A stretch of DNA of 64,000 bases, taken from Coriolopsis trogii (lineage: Eukaryota > Basidiomycota > Agaricomycetes > Polyporales > Polyporaceae). This document shows, piece after piece, positions 22,743 to 33,852 of the stretch. The DNA lies in contig JAHYIO010000033.1 of assembly GCA_020543525.1 (NCBI GenBank), forward strand, positions 248,001-312,000, in the 5' to 3' direction. Under the pieces are notes generated by a model. The model was given only the letters and a program-made list of their open reading frames with translations, had not been told where the DNA came from and searched no databases. Position 1 is the first letter of the stretch. The number at the start of each line of letters is the position of its first letter. A program made the position numbers and the translations under genes.

Positions 22743-23549
22743 GATGACAGAGGAGGAGTGGGCGATCAAACTGCTGCTGCTGCGTCCGGCTGCGTTGCCG
22801 CAGGTACTTATGCGACCAAGAGATTCGTTCATTTCGGATGCTGACTTGTACCCGCGCTATACGGTGACCTTTGTCTCGGCCTCCGTTGAGATCTTGGGGC
22901 AGCAAGCCCTCTACCTTAGACCGTTCATAGAAACGGAATGGTACTATGGATTCCAGGTTCGGTCGTTACGTTGGCTCTGATCGGGTGTATACTGACAGGC
23001 TTTGTGGCGTGTGGTAGGTACGTACTAGGCCCTGTTAGGCAGAAACACCTTCCTTGAAGACACTCAGACACATCCTCTTCTTCATGTGTGCACACCAACT
23101 AGCCTTGCTGTCCGCATGTGAGTTGACCCCATGACCTTCCTCTGTCATGCACCACCACTCATTCAGAAGCTGACCAGCGTTCCGTGAACAGCGTAGGAAT
23201 GGTCTACGCGCGGGTGCAAGTACGGAGCGGTTACTTTGGCATCTCCTCATCAGGGAGCACAGCACATCCATGTCGCCCTACGTATCAGCATCTCTTATTG
23301 TCGGTCGCCGGGTCCACTGTAAACATGTTGATGTCTCTCTATTGTTGAGGAGAGGTGACATTAACGAATCGTGCCTTGCGGACACTGCCTGTGGCGCAGA
23401 GACTGGAACAGGGTACTCCATAGAACGTTTAGATTCGGACTCCCACGAACGAATTTGGTACGTGACGAATCAAGGATGGATAGGTCCTTTCAGAGTCAGA
23501 CTCTGCTTTTTGACTGACAGCGAACCTCTATCATACTTCGGTGAGGTCT
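22743..23549. other. Spacer between peptide genes A and B
   Basis: About 0.8 kb holding the promoter of gene A, including its conserved box. No further coding sequence was recognised. Confidence 0.5.
22993..23018 (-). promoter_or_regulatory. Conserved upstream box of peptide gene A
   Basis: TGACAGGCTTTGTGGCGTGT... on the plus strand. The same box lies before genes B and DC (24101-24126, 25327-25352) at 250-280 bp from each ATG, and is absent where no gene start follows. Confidence 0.6.
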
Positions 23550-23839
23550 TCATACACGAGCTGCCGTTCAATGTGATCAGTCACGTAGCTCATCTCTGGA
23601 TACAGGTATCTCACTCACTAGAAGCAGGAGCAATCGCAATGTGGGCGCGACTTTGTTGGAGTGCTCCGCCGCTGGCTAGTACGGCGAACAGTCAGCGTAT
23701 ACTGCTCTTCGCGATGCGCCCGAGTGAACGAGGCTGTCTGACAGGACTCACCTCTAGGGACAACCGCCACTGCGACCGCAGGCCCGGCCGATATCGCAAT
23801 CACGCACACGAGCGTTATGCACGTCAAGATGAACCGCAT
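23550..23839 (-). CDS. Short secreted peptide B (new array family)
   Basis: Three exons: 23839-23752, 23675-23619 and 23560-23550, giving 51 aa. Signal peptide MRFILTCITLVCVIAISAGP..., then a Val-Pro-Arg junction and the tail GGALQQSRAHIAIAPASTRV. Exon lengths 88, 57 and 11 nt equal those of gene A. Introns are 76 and 58 nt. The peptides differ at about half of their positions while the splice layout is unchanged, so selection on both protein and structure is likely. A TATATAG box lies at 23931-23937. The Val-Pro-Lys/Arg at the exon 1 end could be a processing site, but that is only a guess. Confidence 0.75.
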
Positions 23840-23930
23840 GACGGCGCAGTATGAGTTGTACGGACGGGAGACAAGGGGTGGTAGCGGATGGGAAGGTGCT
23901 TTCAGTGGCTCGTATCAGGTATGTCTGCTG

Positions 23931-23937
23931 CTATATA
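23931..23937 (-). promoter_or_regulatory. TATA box of peptide gene B
   Basis: TATATAG on the minus strand about 95 bp before the ATG at 23839. Confidence 0.5.
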
Positions 23938-24100
23938 GCTCGTCCCCTCGGGTGCTGACTTGCACCTGGGCCTTTCAGCTTCCATACTCGATCGCGCTCT
24001 CTCCTTATCTTGAGCTTCTTTCTCGATCGCAGGTCAGACGGTCCCATGAGCTCCAGACTCGGTAACAGTTTATGATTTCGGACACAATGCCGCCGGGAGC

Positions 24101-24126
24101 TGACAGGCTTCGTGGCGCATGATAGG
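24101..24126 (-). promoter_or_regulatory. Conserved upstream box of peptide gene B
   Basis: TGACAGGCTTCGTGGCGCAT then GATAGG on the plus strand, 262 bp from the ATG of gene B. Nearly identical to the boxes before genes A and DC. Confidence 0.6.
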
Positions 24127-24480
24127 TCCGGAGAGGCTGGAATGCATCCGATTGGGGACAAACGCACGCGTTCTCTTCTGCACATGCAGGGACTCGACGT
24201 CCTGTCCGTGGTCCGCGTGAGCATAGTAGCTCAGCGCTCCGAACACCGCGTAGATACTGCTAGACAAGTTTTGGCGTCGGGCTGGGCTCCCGTGAACCTT
24301 CGTAGGACAAGACGGTCTCACGGACCGAGGAGCACAATGCGCCCCTCATTGGGACGAGCGTATGTGACTGGGGACAATCGTTCACTGCGCCATGCATGTC
24401 TAGACGCAGCGGCTACCTGTATATAGTACAATGCGAGACACAATAAGCGATCGTATCGTATCGGACGTTCATAGGAAGGA

Positions 24481-25049
24481 TCAAAGCTGGGCTGTTTCAT
24501 ATAGCGCCGTCAGTCACTATTTTCATTCTCCTCTGACTGGGGTAGAACGCACTAGGAGTGGGAAGAATGCGGACGTGAGCCTTGCTTCCTTGATGACCTC
24601 CGTTATCCTCTGCGCGTTCAAATGGTCAGTACCGAACGCAACCCAGTTGCGTCAAGATGCATGCTTCATGCCTCCGGATTCCTGGGATGCTGAGGCCGTT
24701 GGCAGAGACTCACCTCTGACAGCAAGGGACGGAGTAGCGACTGCAGGTACAGCTGGTCTCCCGAAGGGGGGGGAGGTGGAGACATCGATATAAGATCAGT
24801 CTCATTTTCATGTACGACTATCAGTGCGCGCACCAGCAGTAGGGTGGATGAAGACATGGAGCTTACTACCCTGGATCATGCCATCAGTGCTTGGAGCAGG
24901 CTCTACGGATCGTAAGAGGTGAGCAACGAGCGTCATCAGTCCACTACCCAGAGCTCACCTCTAGGCATGATTGCATACGCAGCTGCAGGCATGACCGACT
25001 TTGTGGCAGCGAGCATGACAGATAAGGCGACCATAACTGTGGGCTTCAT
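24481..25049 (-). CDS. Two-module secreted peptide precursor DC
   Basis: Five exons: 25049-24959, 24902-24834, 24752-24714, 24609-24553 and 24491-24481, giving 88 aa. Residues 1-26 are a signal peptide (MKPTVMVALSVMLAATKSV...). Module 1 has the core DGMIQGSKLHVFIHPTA. A hydrophobic linker exon (AVPAVATPSLAVR) resembles the end of the signal exon in genes A and B. Module 2 ends NGGHQGSKAHVRILPTPTQL. Each join falls in phase 1, as in A and B, and the last exon is again 11 nt. Module 2 has no ATG and no upstream box of its own, which supports one gene with an internally duplicated module rather than two genes. Function unknown. Confidence 0.65.
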
Positions 25050-25119
25050 GATATCTGCTGGTCGAATGGGAAGACTGAATCAGAAAGGTCGTTGCCTGAA
25101 TATGTCTCGAGGGTTTGAA

Positions 25120-25125
25120 TATATA
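25120..25125 (-). promoter_or_regulatory. TATA box of peptide gene DC
   Basis: TATATA on the minus strand about 70 bp before the ATG at 25049. Confidence 0.5.
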
Positions 25126-25326
25126 CTCAACGCTGACCTCACGGTCTTCTGTGCTACTTGCACAACGTGATTCTCGATATTGCACGTACCTGGTCTTCAC
25201 CCGTCCTTTGACTCATGTCTAGCTTCTCGCTCGTCATTGCATACCTAAGCCACCTTCCCTCGGCGACGAGTGTACCATGTGATCCCATTGAGTATCAGTC
25301 GTATTGGACGCGATGTTGATGGACGT

Positions 25327-25352
25327 TGACACACTTCGTGGCGCACGATAGA
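25327..25352 (-). promoter_or_regulatory. Conserved upstream box of peptide gene DC
   Basis: TGACACACTTCGTGGCGCAC then GATAGA on the plus strand, 278 bp from the DC ATG. Matches the boxes of genes A and B at most positions. Confidence 0.55.
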
Positions 25353-25589
25353 CCCAAGGACCTTCTCTACTGCGCTCTCGCCCATGCACAAGAGCAGTGT
25401 GAGTATTGTCCCTCGCGGCCTTATCTCGCTCGGTAAACTTATGCTCCTGTCGAGCCTATGAATGCTAACGGGAGCACTTCGTTGCCTGCTATGAATCGTC
25501 CGTGGTCGTCGCAAACTGTAAGATGCAGCATCAGAATCCGAGTACATTAGTAGGCAAAGCACACTAGGAACAAATCGCGAGTTGGCTTG

Positions 25590-26852
25590 TCAGAAGTGCT
25601 CATCGAATTGGGCGGGTATGTAGAAGGTGAGGACGCCACCGGCGTCGGCGACGTTCCCTATATACACGTAGAGAATCATGCAATGGTTCTCGCATATACC
25701 TGCAGAATAAGCATCGCTCAACATGCAAAGCGTGGAAACATGTCAGCGGGGCTAGGTTGAGGTACGCACAGGCAATAGTCGTGGTAGACACGACATGACT
25801 GTTGAGGAACTTCAGGAGACGCTTGTGGGAGACGAGCACGCCATGCATCTGTTTGGGATCCTTTGGCTCGGGCTCGTCTCCGTCTGGATTTTGGCTCGCT
25901 GGATCCCTCGCTATATGCTATCGCTCAGAAGGCAGCACACAAATAGACGATATTGCAAGAGCGTACTCATCGGAGGGTTGGTCAACCCGCTCCAGGCAAC
26001 CTCTATACGCGCGTTGTCCGTGCCTGTCGCGAGTTGCAGCTCGCCCGAGTGGTTTGCACGGAAAGAGATGCCGTCGGAGGCTAAAGGACGTAGTCTGTCT
26101 ACGACTGTGCGCATCTTCGCCAATGGCGGTAGGAGAATATGGACCTAACCATAGGACGTTCGTCAGTGGTAGCCCAGTCGCTCAAGAAGATGACGGGCAT
26201 ACGTCAGGTTCGGGACACATGGGCTCCTTCAGCCGCTCTATGTCGCCATGACGCAAGACGTCTATCAGAAGCTGCTGAACAATATTCATGGTGCGGCCCA
26301 TAGCGTTCGTCGACGATATCTCGAAGCTGAGGACGGACTTCTTCTCATGGTTTTTAGCGAGTCTGATGGAAGTATGTCAGAACTTGGTCTTTGCTCGTGA
26401 CTGTCAGAGCGTACTTCATGATGATCTGAGTGTCATTGGAGGAGAATGCGCTGGAGGAGTTTTTGCCTGACGTGGTTGAGGAAGCAGAACGTAAGGCTGC
26501 GAGCAGGGCTTCCGCCAGTACAGAGATGACGATCTCGTTGTTCGAGTTCGACTGTATGCGGTATTCCGTGAACAAAGACGAAACTTTGATCTGTCTGTGA
26601 GATTGTCATGAGAGTCACAGTCGTCAGGATTGTACCGTTCAAACTCACGACCAGACTTGTATGCCCCCTTCGTTGACGTCTCCGGTGCATATGATACGCA
26701 TCTCGTGCTCTGCAAACTTGATGATGCATGTCTTCTGCAGTTTCTCGACGGATTGCACGATTTCTAGGCCTCTGTCAGCGCGTGCCAAGGCTTCAAACGC
26801 CTGACTTACTGACGAAGGTCTCGACATTTTCTATGTTTGCTCTGAATCGCAT
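25590..26852 (-). CDS. HUS1: DNA damage checkpoint clamp subunit Hus1
   Basis: Seven exons: 26852-26810, 26763-26649, 26594-26415, 26362-26203, 26144-25967, 25910-25770 and 25699-25590, giving 308 aa. Hus1 is one of three subunits of the PCNA-like 9-1-1 ring loaded at damaged DNA to activate ATR signalling in the nucleus. Landmarks are MRFRANIENVETFVKIVQSV at the start, CIIKFAEHEMRIICTGDV, SLFTEYRIQSNSNNEI, HVVSTTTIACICENHCMIL and YIGNVADAGGVLTFYIPA at the C-terminus. Length is normal. The promoter shared with the BTB gene contains an ACGCGT box, fitting cell-cycle control. Confidence 0.96.
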
Positions 26853-27098
26853 AGTCTGCGTGGCGCACGTACTGGTACAAGCTACTACTAGGGTGACGCG
26901 CGTGTGCCGTTGCAGGCGCGCTGGGTCACGCTCACGTGATGTCAATCATTGACGCGTTGTGAGTGTCACGGGAAAACTGCGGCAAGAAGGCCCGTGTCCT
27001 CGAGGACTCGAACGTCTTGCAGCAACCTTATTGTTGGTAAGAGAGTCGGGTTTCTGCAGCTGTCTACCAAGGTACCTCTCTGACCGCGATCTACATCG
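26853..27098. promoter_or_regulatory. HUS1/BTB divergent promoter with MCB and E-box
   Basis: CACGTG at 26933-26938 and ACGCGT (MluI cell-cycle box, the MBF site of fungi) at 26952-26957, about 100 bp upstream of HUS1. The site is seen; binding by MBF is inferred from known control of replication and checkpoint genes in fungi. Confidence 0.55.
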
Positions 27099-28732
27099 AT
27101 GCAGGACCCCGCTACAATCTCCCCAAAGCTTAAGCCAACTAATGCCGCCCATCCTTTGGACAAACCAGACGCGGACATTGTCCTACGCAGCTCAGACTTG
27201 GTCGACTTCCGAGTGCGCAAGCACATCCTCTTCGAGGCTTCCCCAGTGTTCGAGTCAATACTGTCTATTCCCCAGCCGACATCCTGCGACACCACTCCTC
27301 CCGTCGTAGAACTCGTTGAAGAGTCCACGACGCTCGACATCCTTCTACGCATTTGTTATCCGATCGTGGAACCCATATCCCAGTGGTCCTTGGAAGACAG
27401 CGCTCCGGAACCAGGAAGTATGATATGGAGCTGCCCATCGCCCTCCTAACCAACGAGCTCGTAGCTGCGGCCTCCCACTCACCGATGCAGGTCTGGGCCA
27501 TTGCTTGCCGGACGGGTTTGGAGGAAATAGCTCTTCACACTGCGAAAGCGACATTGGTTATCCCCCAACTTGACTTTGCCAGCCTCGGCCGTATGGAAGA
27601 CATTAGTGCTGGCGACTACTTCCGTCTCCTTCAGTTTCATCGTGCCAACGGGATCGTGGACCAGCCCAACTTCCGTCTCCTCACTCCCCCATCACCGTCT
27701 CCTGACGCTCCAGCCAAGTCCCCTATGTGTCACCCCGTCGTACGCAACGTCGATATGATCTGTAGATCATCGGACGGTGTAGACCTCGAGGTCAACAAGA
27801 GTCTCCTGTCTGCAGGGTCCGCGATGATGACGGAGAAGATCGATGGCCTACTAGGTATCGAGAAGAACGCATCCGATATGTCTTCCAAGACTTCGTCATC
27901 CCTTCCTGTCCTGCTTATTGACGAACCTGTCCGGCGACTCAATAGTTTGGTCACGATCTGCTCTTGCCGCACATTCGCCTTGCCGTCGGATCCATACGAT
28001 TACGCCGAGCTCCTCGGTATCGCCCGCAAGTACCAAGTCCATGACGCTGCCGCGACTCTGTTGAGGGGGTGGTGTGGTCCGATCGAGAGGAATCCCATGG
28101 GGGCCTATTTTGCGGCCGTTATCCATGGCCTGCCGGATTGTGCGAGGGAAGCGGCAAAGAAGACTCTAGCAACCTTGCCCGCCGATACGGTATATCTAGA
28201 GATCATGGAGGAGGCGCCTGCGCACTCGATGCATACGTTGCTGCGGTACCACGAGGCGTGTCGGTCAGTCGTGGCAGATGCGCTGACTACGTTCAAATGG
28301 ACCTTGCCTCGCGACTTGTTCACCACTGGCAGAACTGCCGATCGCGAAGATAATTCTCTGGTCCTTCAGTACCTAGCGGGCATGTCCGATGACGAGCGGC
28401 CAGAGCCTGGGCTGCCGCAGACGAGAACACCATATAGGCACTCACGCTATACGTTGCTTCAACGTCCTGATCCTCCTCCGACTGCCGGGACACGTGTCGA
28501 AAATTCTCCCTATGTGTGGCTATCAAGCTACGTCAACGAGGTCTCTGAGATCGCGCAGAGAGACCCCCAGCGTGTCTCCGAGCTTGCGGGGCTGCCATGG
28601 GAGCGCGCTACTTCTGCTGGGACGTGGTGTCGGACATGTCATCCCTTTGCCCTGGCTGTGTCTCAGCTGTGCTCAACTCTACAAGATAGTACACGAGAGG
28701 CTGAGTTGGTGAGTCAACACGTCGCTCAGTAG
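27099..28732 (+). pseudogene. BTB/POZ-domain gene with one frameshift
   Basis: Two overlapping frames make one basidiomycete BTB protein. The first (from 27099) has DADIVLRSSDLVDFRVRKHIL, a typical BTB start, and runs to LLRICYPIVEPISQWSLED. The second resumes with KYDMELPIALLTNELVA and continues to the stop at 28732, including a second BTB-like segment (NVDMICRSSDGVDLEVNKSLL). The switch lies at about 27400-27425. No GT-AG pair of workable size explains it. Either a one-base indel has inactivated the gene or the sequence has an error there; the long open second frame favours a recent event. Confidence 0.6.
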
Positions 28733-29120
28733 TCTTTTGATAGCTGACATAGCTCACTACTGGTGCTTCAGGTGACGTTGGACCTTTAAATATCATATGG
28801 ATCGATGGTGGTCCCGAGGCTCGTTATCGTTGTGCCATCTCAGCCACATCTAAGGACACCCACGCGGTGCGCACCACTTCTGGGGCCTGGTCCCTGGAGG
28901 AGGGGTTTAGAACGCGATCACGTGACAGACGCGTCGTGTGATGTCACTGGCTTGGTTCGGGCGGTTAGGCTGGATCGATGTTCGACTTCGGCTGCGGTCT
29001 CAGCCCCCCGCCTTCCTCCTCTCTCTTTCCCCTTCCCCCATCTTCTCTCCTTTCCTCCCCACGGCTTCGCGCCTCCTCACGAGCTCGCCACGACCTGAGA
29101 CGACATCAACTTTGACGACA
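28733..29120. other. Promoter region of the Ser/Thr/Pro-rich protein gene
   Basis: Ends in a strongly pyrimidine-rich run (about 28995-29060), common before highly expressed fungal genes. No gene seen. Confidence 0.45.
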
Positions 29121-31341
29121 ATGGGCTTCCTCAAGCGATTCTTCTCCCTCGGTAGCACAAAGACTAGGAAGAACAAGAAGAAGCAGCAGCAGAACGCGAC
29201 TGCTGCGAAGGTCGACGCCGAGGGTCGTATTGTTGCGGAGAGACAGGATCCAGACACGAGCGCGAACCGTCTGTTGCGCTCATCCTCGACGAAGTTCTCT
29301 GTAATGTCGGAAATCGACTATACTACCCTTCCTCCACTTCGTCAGTCCTTCCTCCATCATGTATGCGAGTGTGCTGCTGACTGCGACCGCAGCCCATTCC
29401 GTCCAGGATCTTCTGCACCCATCGCCAAACTTCTCTCCATCCGCGTCACTGATCACCGTCGCATCCACCACTCCCATTCAACGAAGTGGGACCTACGTCG
29501 TCAAGGTTCATGGTCGCACAACGCACTCGCGCACCGAGTTTCCTCGTGCGAACCCCCCTATCTCTCCTACCAAGCCTCGCAGGAAGCAACCATCGACCTC
29601 GGCATCCTCATCCCACGACGACTTCTCTGACAATGAAGACGACGATGCACGTGAAAGCGAACCACAGCCGAGGTTGGAGGAGGTCAACTTTACTCCGAAG
29701 GACACTTCCAGGATGTACAAGCTGCGACGAGATCCCTCGGTTGCTAGCTTGCTTGACTTGTACGACGATAAGGGCTGTCTCGACTCAGCTATCTTCGAGA
29801 ACACGACTCTCTCTCCCGCTCCAGCGTCTGCTCCTCAGCAAGGACGGGAGCCTTCCAAGCGCTCTGGATCCACATTGCGGCAACTACTTGGTGGCCTTGA
29901 GCCTCCTTCCAACCCTAACAAGACGGAAGGCGACATATCTTGGGCGGAGCGTTTCTTGAAGTAGGTGTTACGTTGTTGCTCAATTGGATTCACGTTAACG
30001 TAACGCTTCCATAGCGAACAACTTGGCGATGACTCGTCTTCTTCCTCTCCATCCACCCCCGAACTTGAGACACCCAAAGACACTTCGTTCCCCGACGCTC
30101 CTTCCGCACCACGTGTCGCAGCCGCCGACACCACCCTCTCTTCTCTAGACCAGGACTCTAGCATGTACAACCCTGCCATCTCCTCCATGGAGGTCGAAGT
30201 GAGTGGCAGTGAAGAGGGCGTATTTGCAACTGTAGCTACGCCCGTCACGAAGCCACTGCTCTCGGACCCCAAGACGCCCCAGCGCGCCTCAGAAGTATTT
30301 GGCTTCTTAACTCGCAGGAATACCTTGCCCGCGAAAGAGCGAGACCTCCCCCCACTTCCTCAAATTACCACTCCCGAACACACCGGCGATACCCCTCATG
30401 ATACCTCCCTCGGTGACCACCTTGATGCGACACATTCGGCGAACACTAGCCATTCCACACAACTCACCTCCAGCGACACCAACTCCCACGCCTCTCACGC
30501 CCAGATCCATACCGCGACGATGACGAAGCTCTCGAGTGCCTTCGCGGCCTCCACGACCTCTTTGAACCTCTTGATCACCGCAGATGAAGATTCTGCAGAA
30601 CCTACCCCGACTTCGCAGGGAGTCGTTTCGCATTCCACCGGCAGTGCTCTATCCTTGGCAACAAGCCATACCACCGGTGCATCGCTCTCAAGCAGCAACA
30701 GCACGAAAGCTGCACCCAGTAAAATCCCTCGTGGACCACGCGCTCGTCCCCTGTCAATCTGCAGGCGCGACAACGCTGCTACTCAAGAGGTCAAATCATC
30801 CGAAGAACCGACCCTAGCCTATAGTCCGCCCGCCGAGACCGTTGTTGTGAATCAACGACGCAGGACCTCGGATGAGAAACCACGACCTGTCGTAAGGGAG
30901 GCTTTCAGTAACATACGACAGCCGCGGCAGCATCGCCGTATCGGTTCTCGTTCGTCCACGTTTTCGGACGACGACAGCTGTGACCAGAGCGCCGACCCGT
31001 TGAAGCTCGCCGGTCCTTCGTCCACGTCCTCGAAACCGGAGGTGCAACCCCGGAAACGGTCGACCAGGCCTGAGCAAGTCCTCCAGTGGCAAGGGCGTGG
31101 CAAGGAGAACACCCCCAGTCCTCCACCTGCCGGCCGCGCCTCACCAGGCCCGTCCTCAATTCCTCTGCTTTCTCTCACTCTCGCCACGCCTGCCCGCCAT
31201 CGAGCTCTGATGGAGCCGCCGTCTCCGGCGTCTAGCTCGGAGCTGTCACCGGTAGGGCGAGAAATCATGAACGACCTGCGACAGCAGCACATGCGCGCGC
31301 GGCAGGTCGAGCGGAGACGAGGCGTCTGGGCGCGGGAGTAG
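29121..31341 (+). CDS. Ser/Thr/Pro-rich basidiomycete protein of unknown function
   Basis: Three exons: 29121-29340, 29393-29960 and 30015-31341, giving 704 aa. The basic N-terminus MGFLKRFFSLGSTKTRKNKKK is followed by mostly disordered sequence with many Ser, Thr and Pro, potential kinase sites and short basic patches. A conserved-looking segment (LPPLPHSVQDLLHPSPNF, TPIQRSGTYVVKVHGRTTHS) lies near residues 72-115, and an Arg-rich C-terminus reads MRARQVERRRGVWARE. No enzyme motif, membrane helix or signal peptide is visible. The layout suggests a regulatory or scaffold protein, but I do not recognise the family. Confidence 0.75.
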
Positions 31342-32515
31342 TGTTGTCCACAACGACCTTCGACCCCAACCTGATCCTGCACGTTGCATTGCCCGTTATC
31401 TTGCACTTCGACACCATTCTTGCACGGACTGTAGTGACGATATTTATTGGACACGTCTCGAGAGATGACGCCTGTCGTGTATACATAGAAGACGGTTCGT
31501 GTCGGACACTACCGAGCTTTTCCTCCCTCTCCTCGTCTCCTCCCCATACCCCCTCCTCTTGTCCGCCTCTTGTCTTTCTAGGCTCCAGGCTCCCACTCTC
31601 GCGTTTTTGCACGTCGGTTTCGTATGTTTGATGTTATGTGTGCTGTGTGTGTACGTCGGGCGGGCTGGTCCACCGTACCGGTCCGTCCGATGCAGGCTTT
31701 CGATGCGCTTTCCGTCTGAATGTTATGGCTATCGTTGATCTTATGCATTGTGAAACTGCTTTTGGTGTGCAGTGTTGCCTGAACTCTGGTGGGCTTACAT
31801 AGGAGCTTGTCGCGAGAATGGGCAGTCGGGCAAGTTCAGCTAATGTCATCGCTGAGCCCCTCCTCGATTGTTGATACATTGCGAGGTTTCAAACGTTGTC
31901 GGCTAGCGGCATGCGTCCCGTCTCACCTCCCGCCCAAGCTAAGGCGTGGCTGTCTCAGCTACCCGGTGGTCTGACTTCTCGTGGTCCGTGGGGGCCAGCT
32001 CTGTGTAGAAAATGTGAGCACTGGCAGGGGCCTAGCGATAACGTCGTTCATTGCAAACTGTATGTACTACCAGCCTAAGTTACTGACGGATGCGTCACAG
32101 GCTCCGAGGATATTATGAGCTTGTACTATAGCTAGCTTCCAAACTCTCAGACTTTGAAAGCGAACGACCGCAGTGCTTGAGACGATATGACATTGCGACA
32201 ACTTCAAGATTCCAGGGTGTCTATGGGAGCGGTACATACTCCATCAACCGTTGACTTCCGAGCCATCATCTTTTTCCAGCGAATCGAGAGCTCGCCCGTA
32301 ACGACAGTCCGGGACTAATTTCAAGTTGGAACACGCGGAACGTGCATATGTAGCTGAGGTCAAACACAGTCGTCAGCTACCCCTCTATTTTGTGGTCATG
32401 AGACAGCGGGAGCAAACATACGACACGGAGGATTCGACCCAATGTCGAGAGATCACCTTGGCAGAGTGACTCGGGGAATGACCGAGAATCAGCCAGAGGA
32501 ACTGGCAGGCGTGCT
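31342..32515. other. Intergenic
   Basis: Begins with T/C-rich 3' UTR-like sequence of the preceding gene. No gene or repeat was recognised. Confidence 0.5.
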
Positions 32516-33840
32516 TCAGCCAAGAACGAATTCGTGGAACCGAGAGCTGAAAACGGCCCCATCGTTGTCGGCGGACGCCATAACTGCACCATTGACGGAG
32601 AAGCATATGTGTCGGATGAAGGATGAATGGCCAGCAAGGTTAGCGACACATTCTCCATTGCTCGTCGTATACACTTCCATGTTGTTGTCGAGAGAAGTCG
32701 CCACATATTGACCATCGGGAGAGAATGAATGAACGACGAACCGGTCCCACGGTCCCTCGGTCTTGTCGGGCACCATCAAGACAGGAATGTAACGATTACC
32801 CGAACGGCCCAGCGGGTCTAGTTTGGGCTTGGTTCGGACGATTCCTAGAAAGTGCTCAGTCCGCCACCGAGAGTATCCTGGGGTCCACAAAAACCGCGGA
32901 TCACTATCCCTGAGTGCATATTCGGAGTTGTACATGTGTGAGTCGTATGTGTGATATGCAACGCGGCTCCCGTCCCATGATACGACTGCTGATCGCCTTT
33001 CGTTGTGTGCTTCAGGGTCTAGAATATCCCGTTTAGCGGCGGTCCTTATGTAATCCGTCAAGAGGCCACCATGATGCTGCACGTTGTTCTGTTCATCAAC
33101 CCGAACCATGGAGGAGTACTTTGCGTGGCAATAGTCGCACTCGAGGATAAAAAGACCTTCTATGGTGTGAGTGTAGCCCTCGACATATCCAAAATACCCG
33201 GGGCACGCGTCTCTGGCTTGCGAGTGATGTCGTTGTGGGGTGTCGACTATGTTCTCTTGGACGACCCCATTACGAAGACCAGCGATGTCCAAGTATAGGA
33301 GGTAACGTCGCGCAGGAGCGATCAATATCCAACGTCCCCCTGGGCTGACTGTGTGCTCCCGCACGCTTGTGCCAGCAGGCATGAATCCGAGGTCAATAGT
33401 GATCGGTTCTGCTCCGCCGAGTCGGGTGTAGGTCGCCGAGTCCCAGGCGTATACACTGCAAAGCGACTTCCCGCCGTCGACGAAGGAGGCTACGACCGTC
33501 CCGTTGGTGCACCAGTTGCAGGAGAATGAGTCAACGGTTCTAGATGTTCCCCAGTCCCCGTCCTCGCGAAGAGGAGTGTGGAGGGTGGTGACTACCGAAT
33601 TGGACTCAAGGTCCCATACGCATAAGCGCTTTTCGGCATTGTCATTCCAGTCGCCGTAGCGCACCAGAAACCGTCCATCTGGAGAAAACGCGAAGGATCG
33701 CCGGGAAAGCCAGGTATGGTTATCCCACTGGACCTTCACTTTGCCTGATTGGCTGTCCCAAATGATGAGGGTGTCGTTTTCGTCGCAACTACTGATCCAT
33801 CTTCCATCCGTTGAAGCAGAGAGCGATGTAATACTCCGAG
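32516..33840 (-). pseudogene. WD40-repeat fragment lacking a start
   Basis: An open frame of about 440 codons reads as WD40 blades: SITSLSASTDGRWISSCDEN, LIIWDSQSGKVKVQW, FAFSPDGRFLVRYGDW, VVHSFSPDGQYVATSLDNN and HICFSVNGAVMASADNDG. The frame is open up into the end of the F-box gene at 33853, where it meets a stop, and no in-frame ATG occurs before about residue 140. It is thus most likely the C-terminal remnant of a larger WD40 (perhaps NACHT-WD40) gene, or an exon set whose first exon I cannot find. Confidence 0.55.
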
Positions 33841-33852
33841 GATGCTTGTCCT

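Larger units (their letters stand above)
23840..24480. other. Spacer between peptide genes B and DC
   Basis: Promoter of gene B with the conserved box and TATA box. No additional gene was supported. Confidence 0.5.
25050..25589. other. Promoter region of peptide gene DC and 3' flank of HUS1
   Basis: Holds the TATA box and conserved box of gene DC. Nothing else was recognised. Confidence 0.5.

Noticed and set aside
24666..24857. Module 2 of DC as a separate gene starting near the 8-C run
   Set aside because: Frames with an ATG there do not join the conserved module in phase, and no upstream box or signal peptide exists.
22441..25049. Peptide array as lipopeptide mating pheromone precursors
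   Set aside because: Basidiomycete pheromone precursors end in a CaaX box and lack a signal peptide. These peptides have a signal peptide and end in Thr-Arg-Val or Thr-Gln-Leu.
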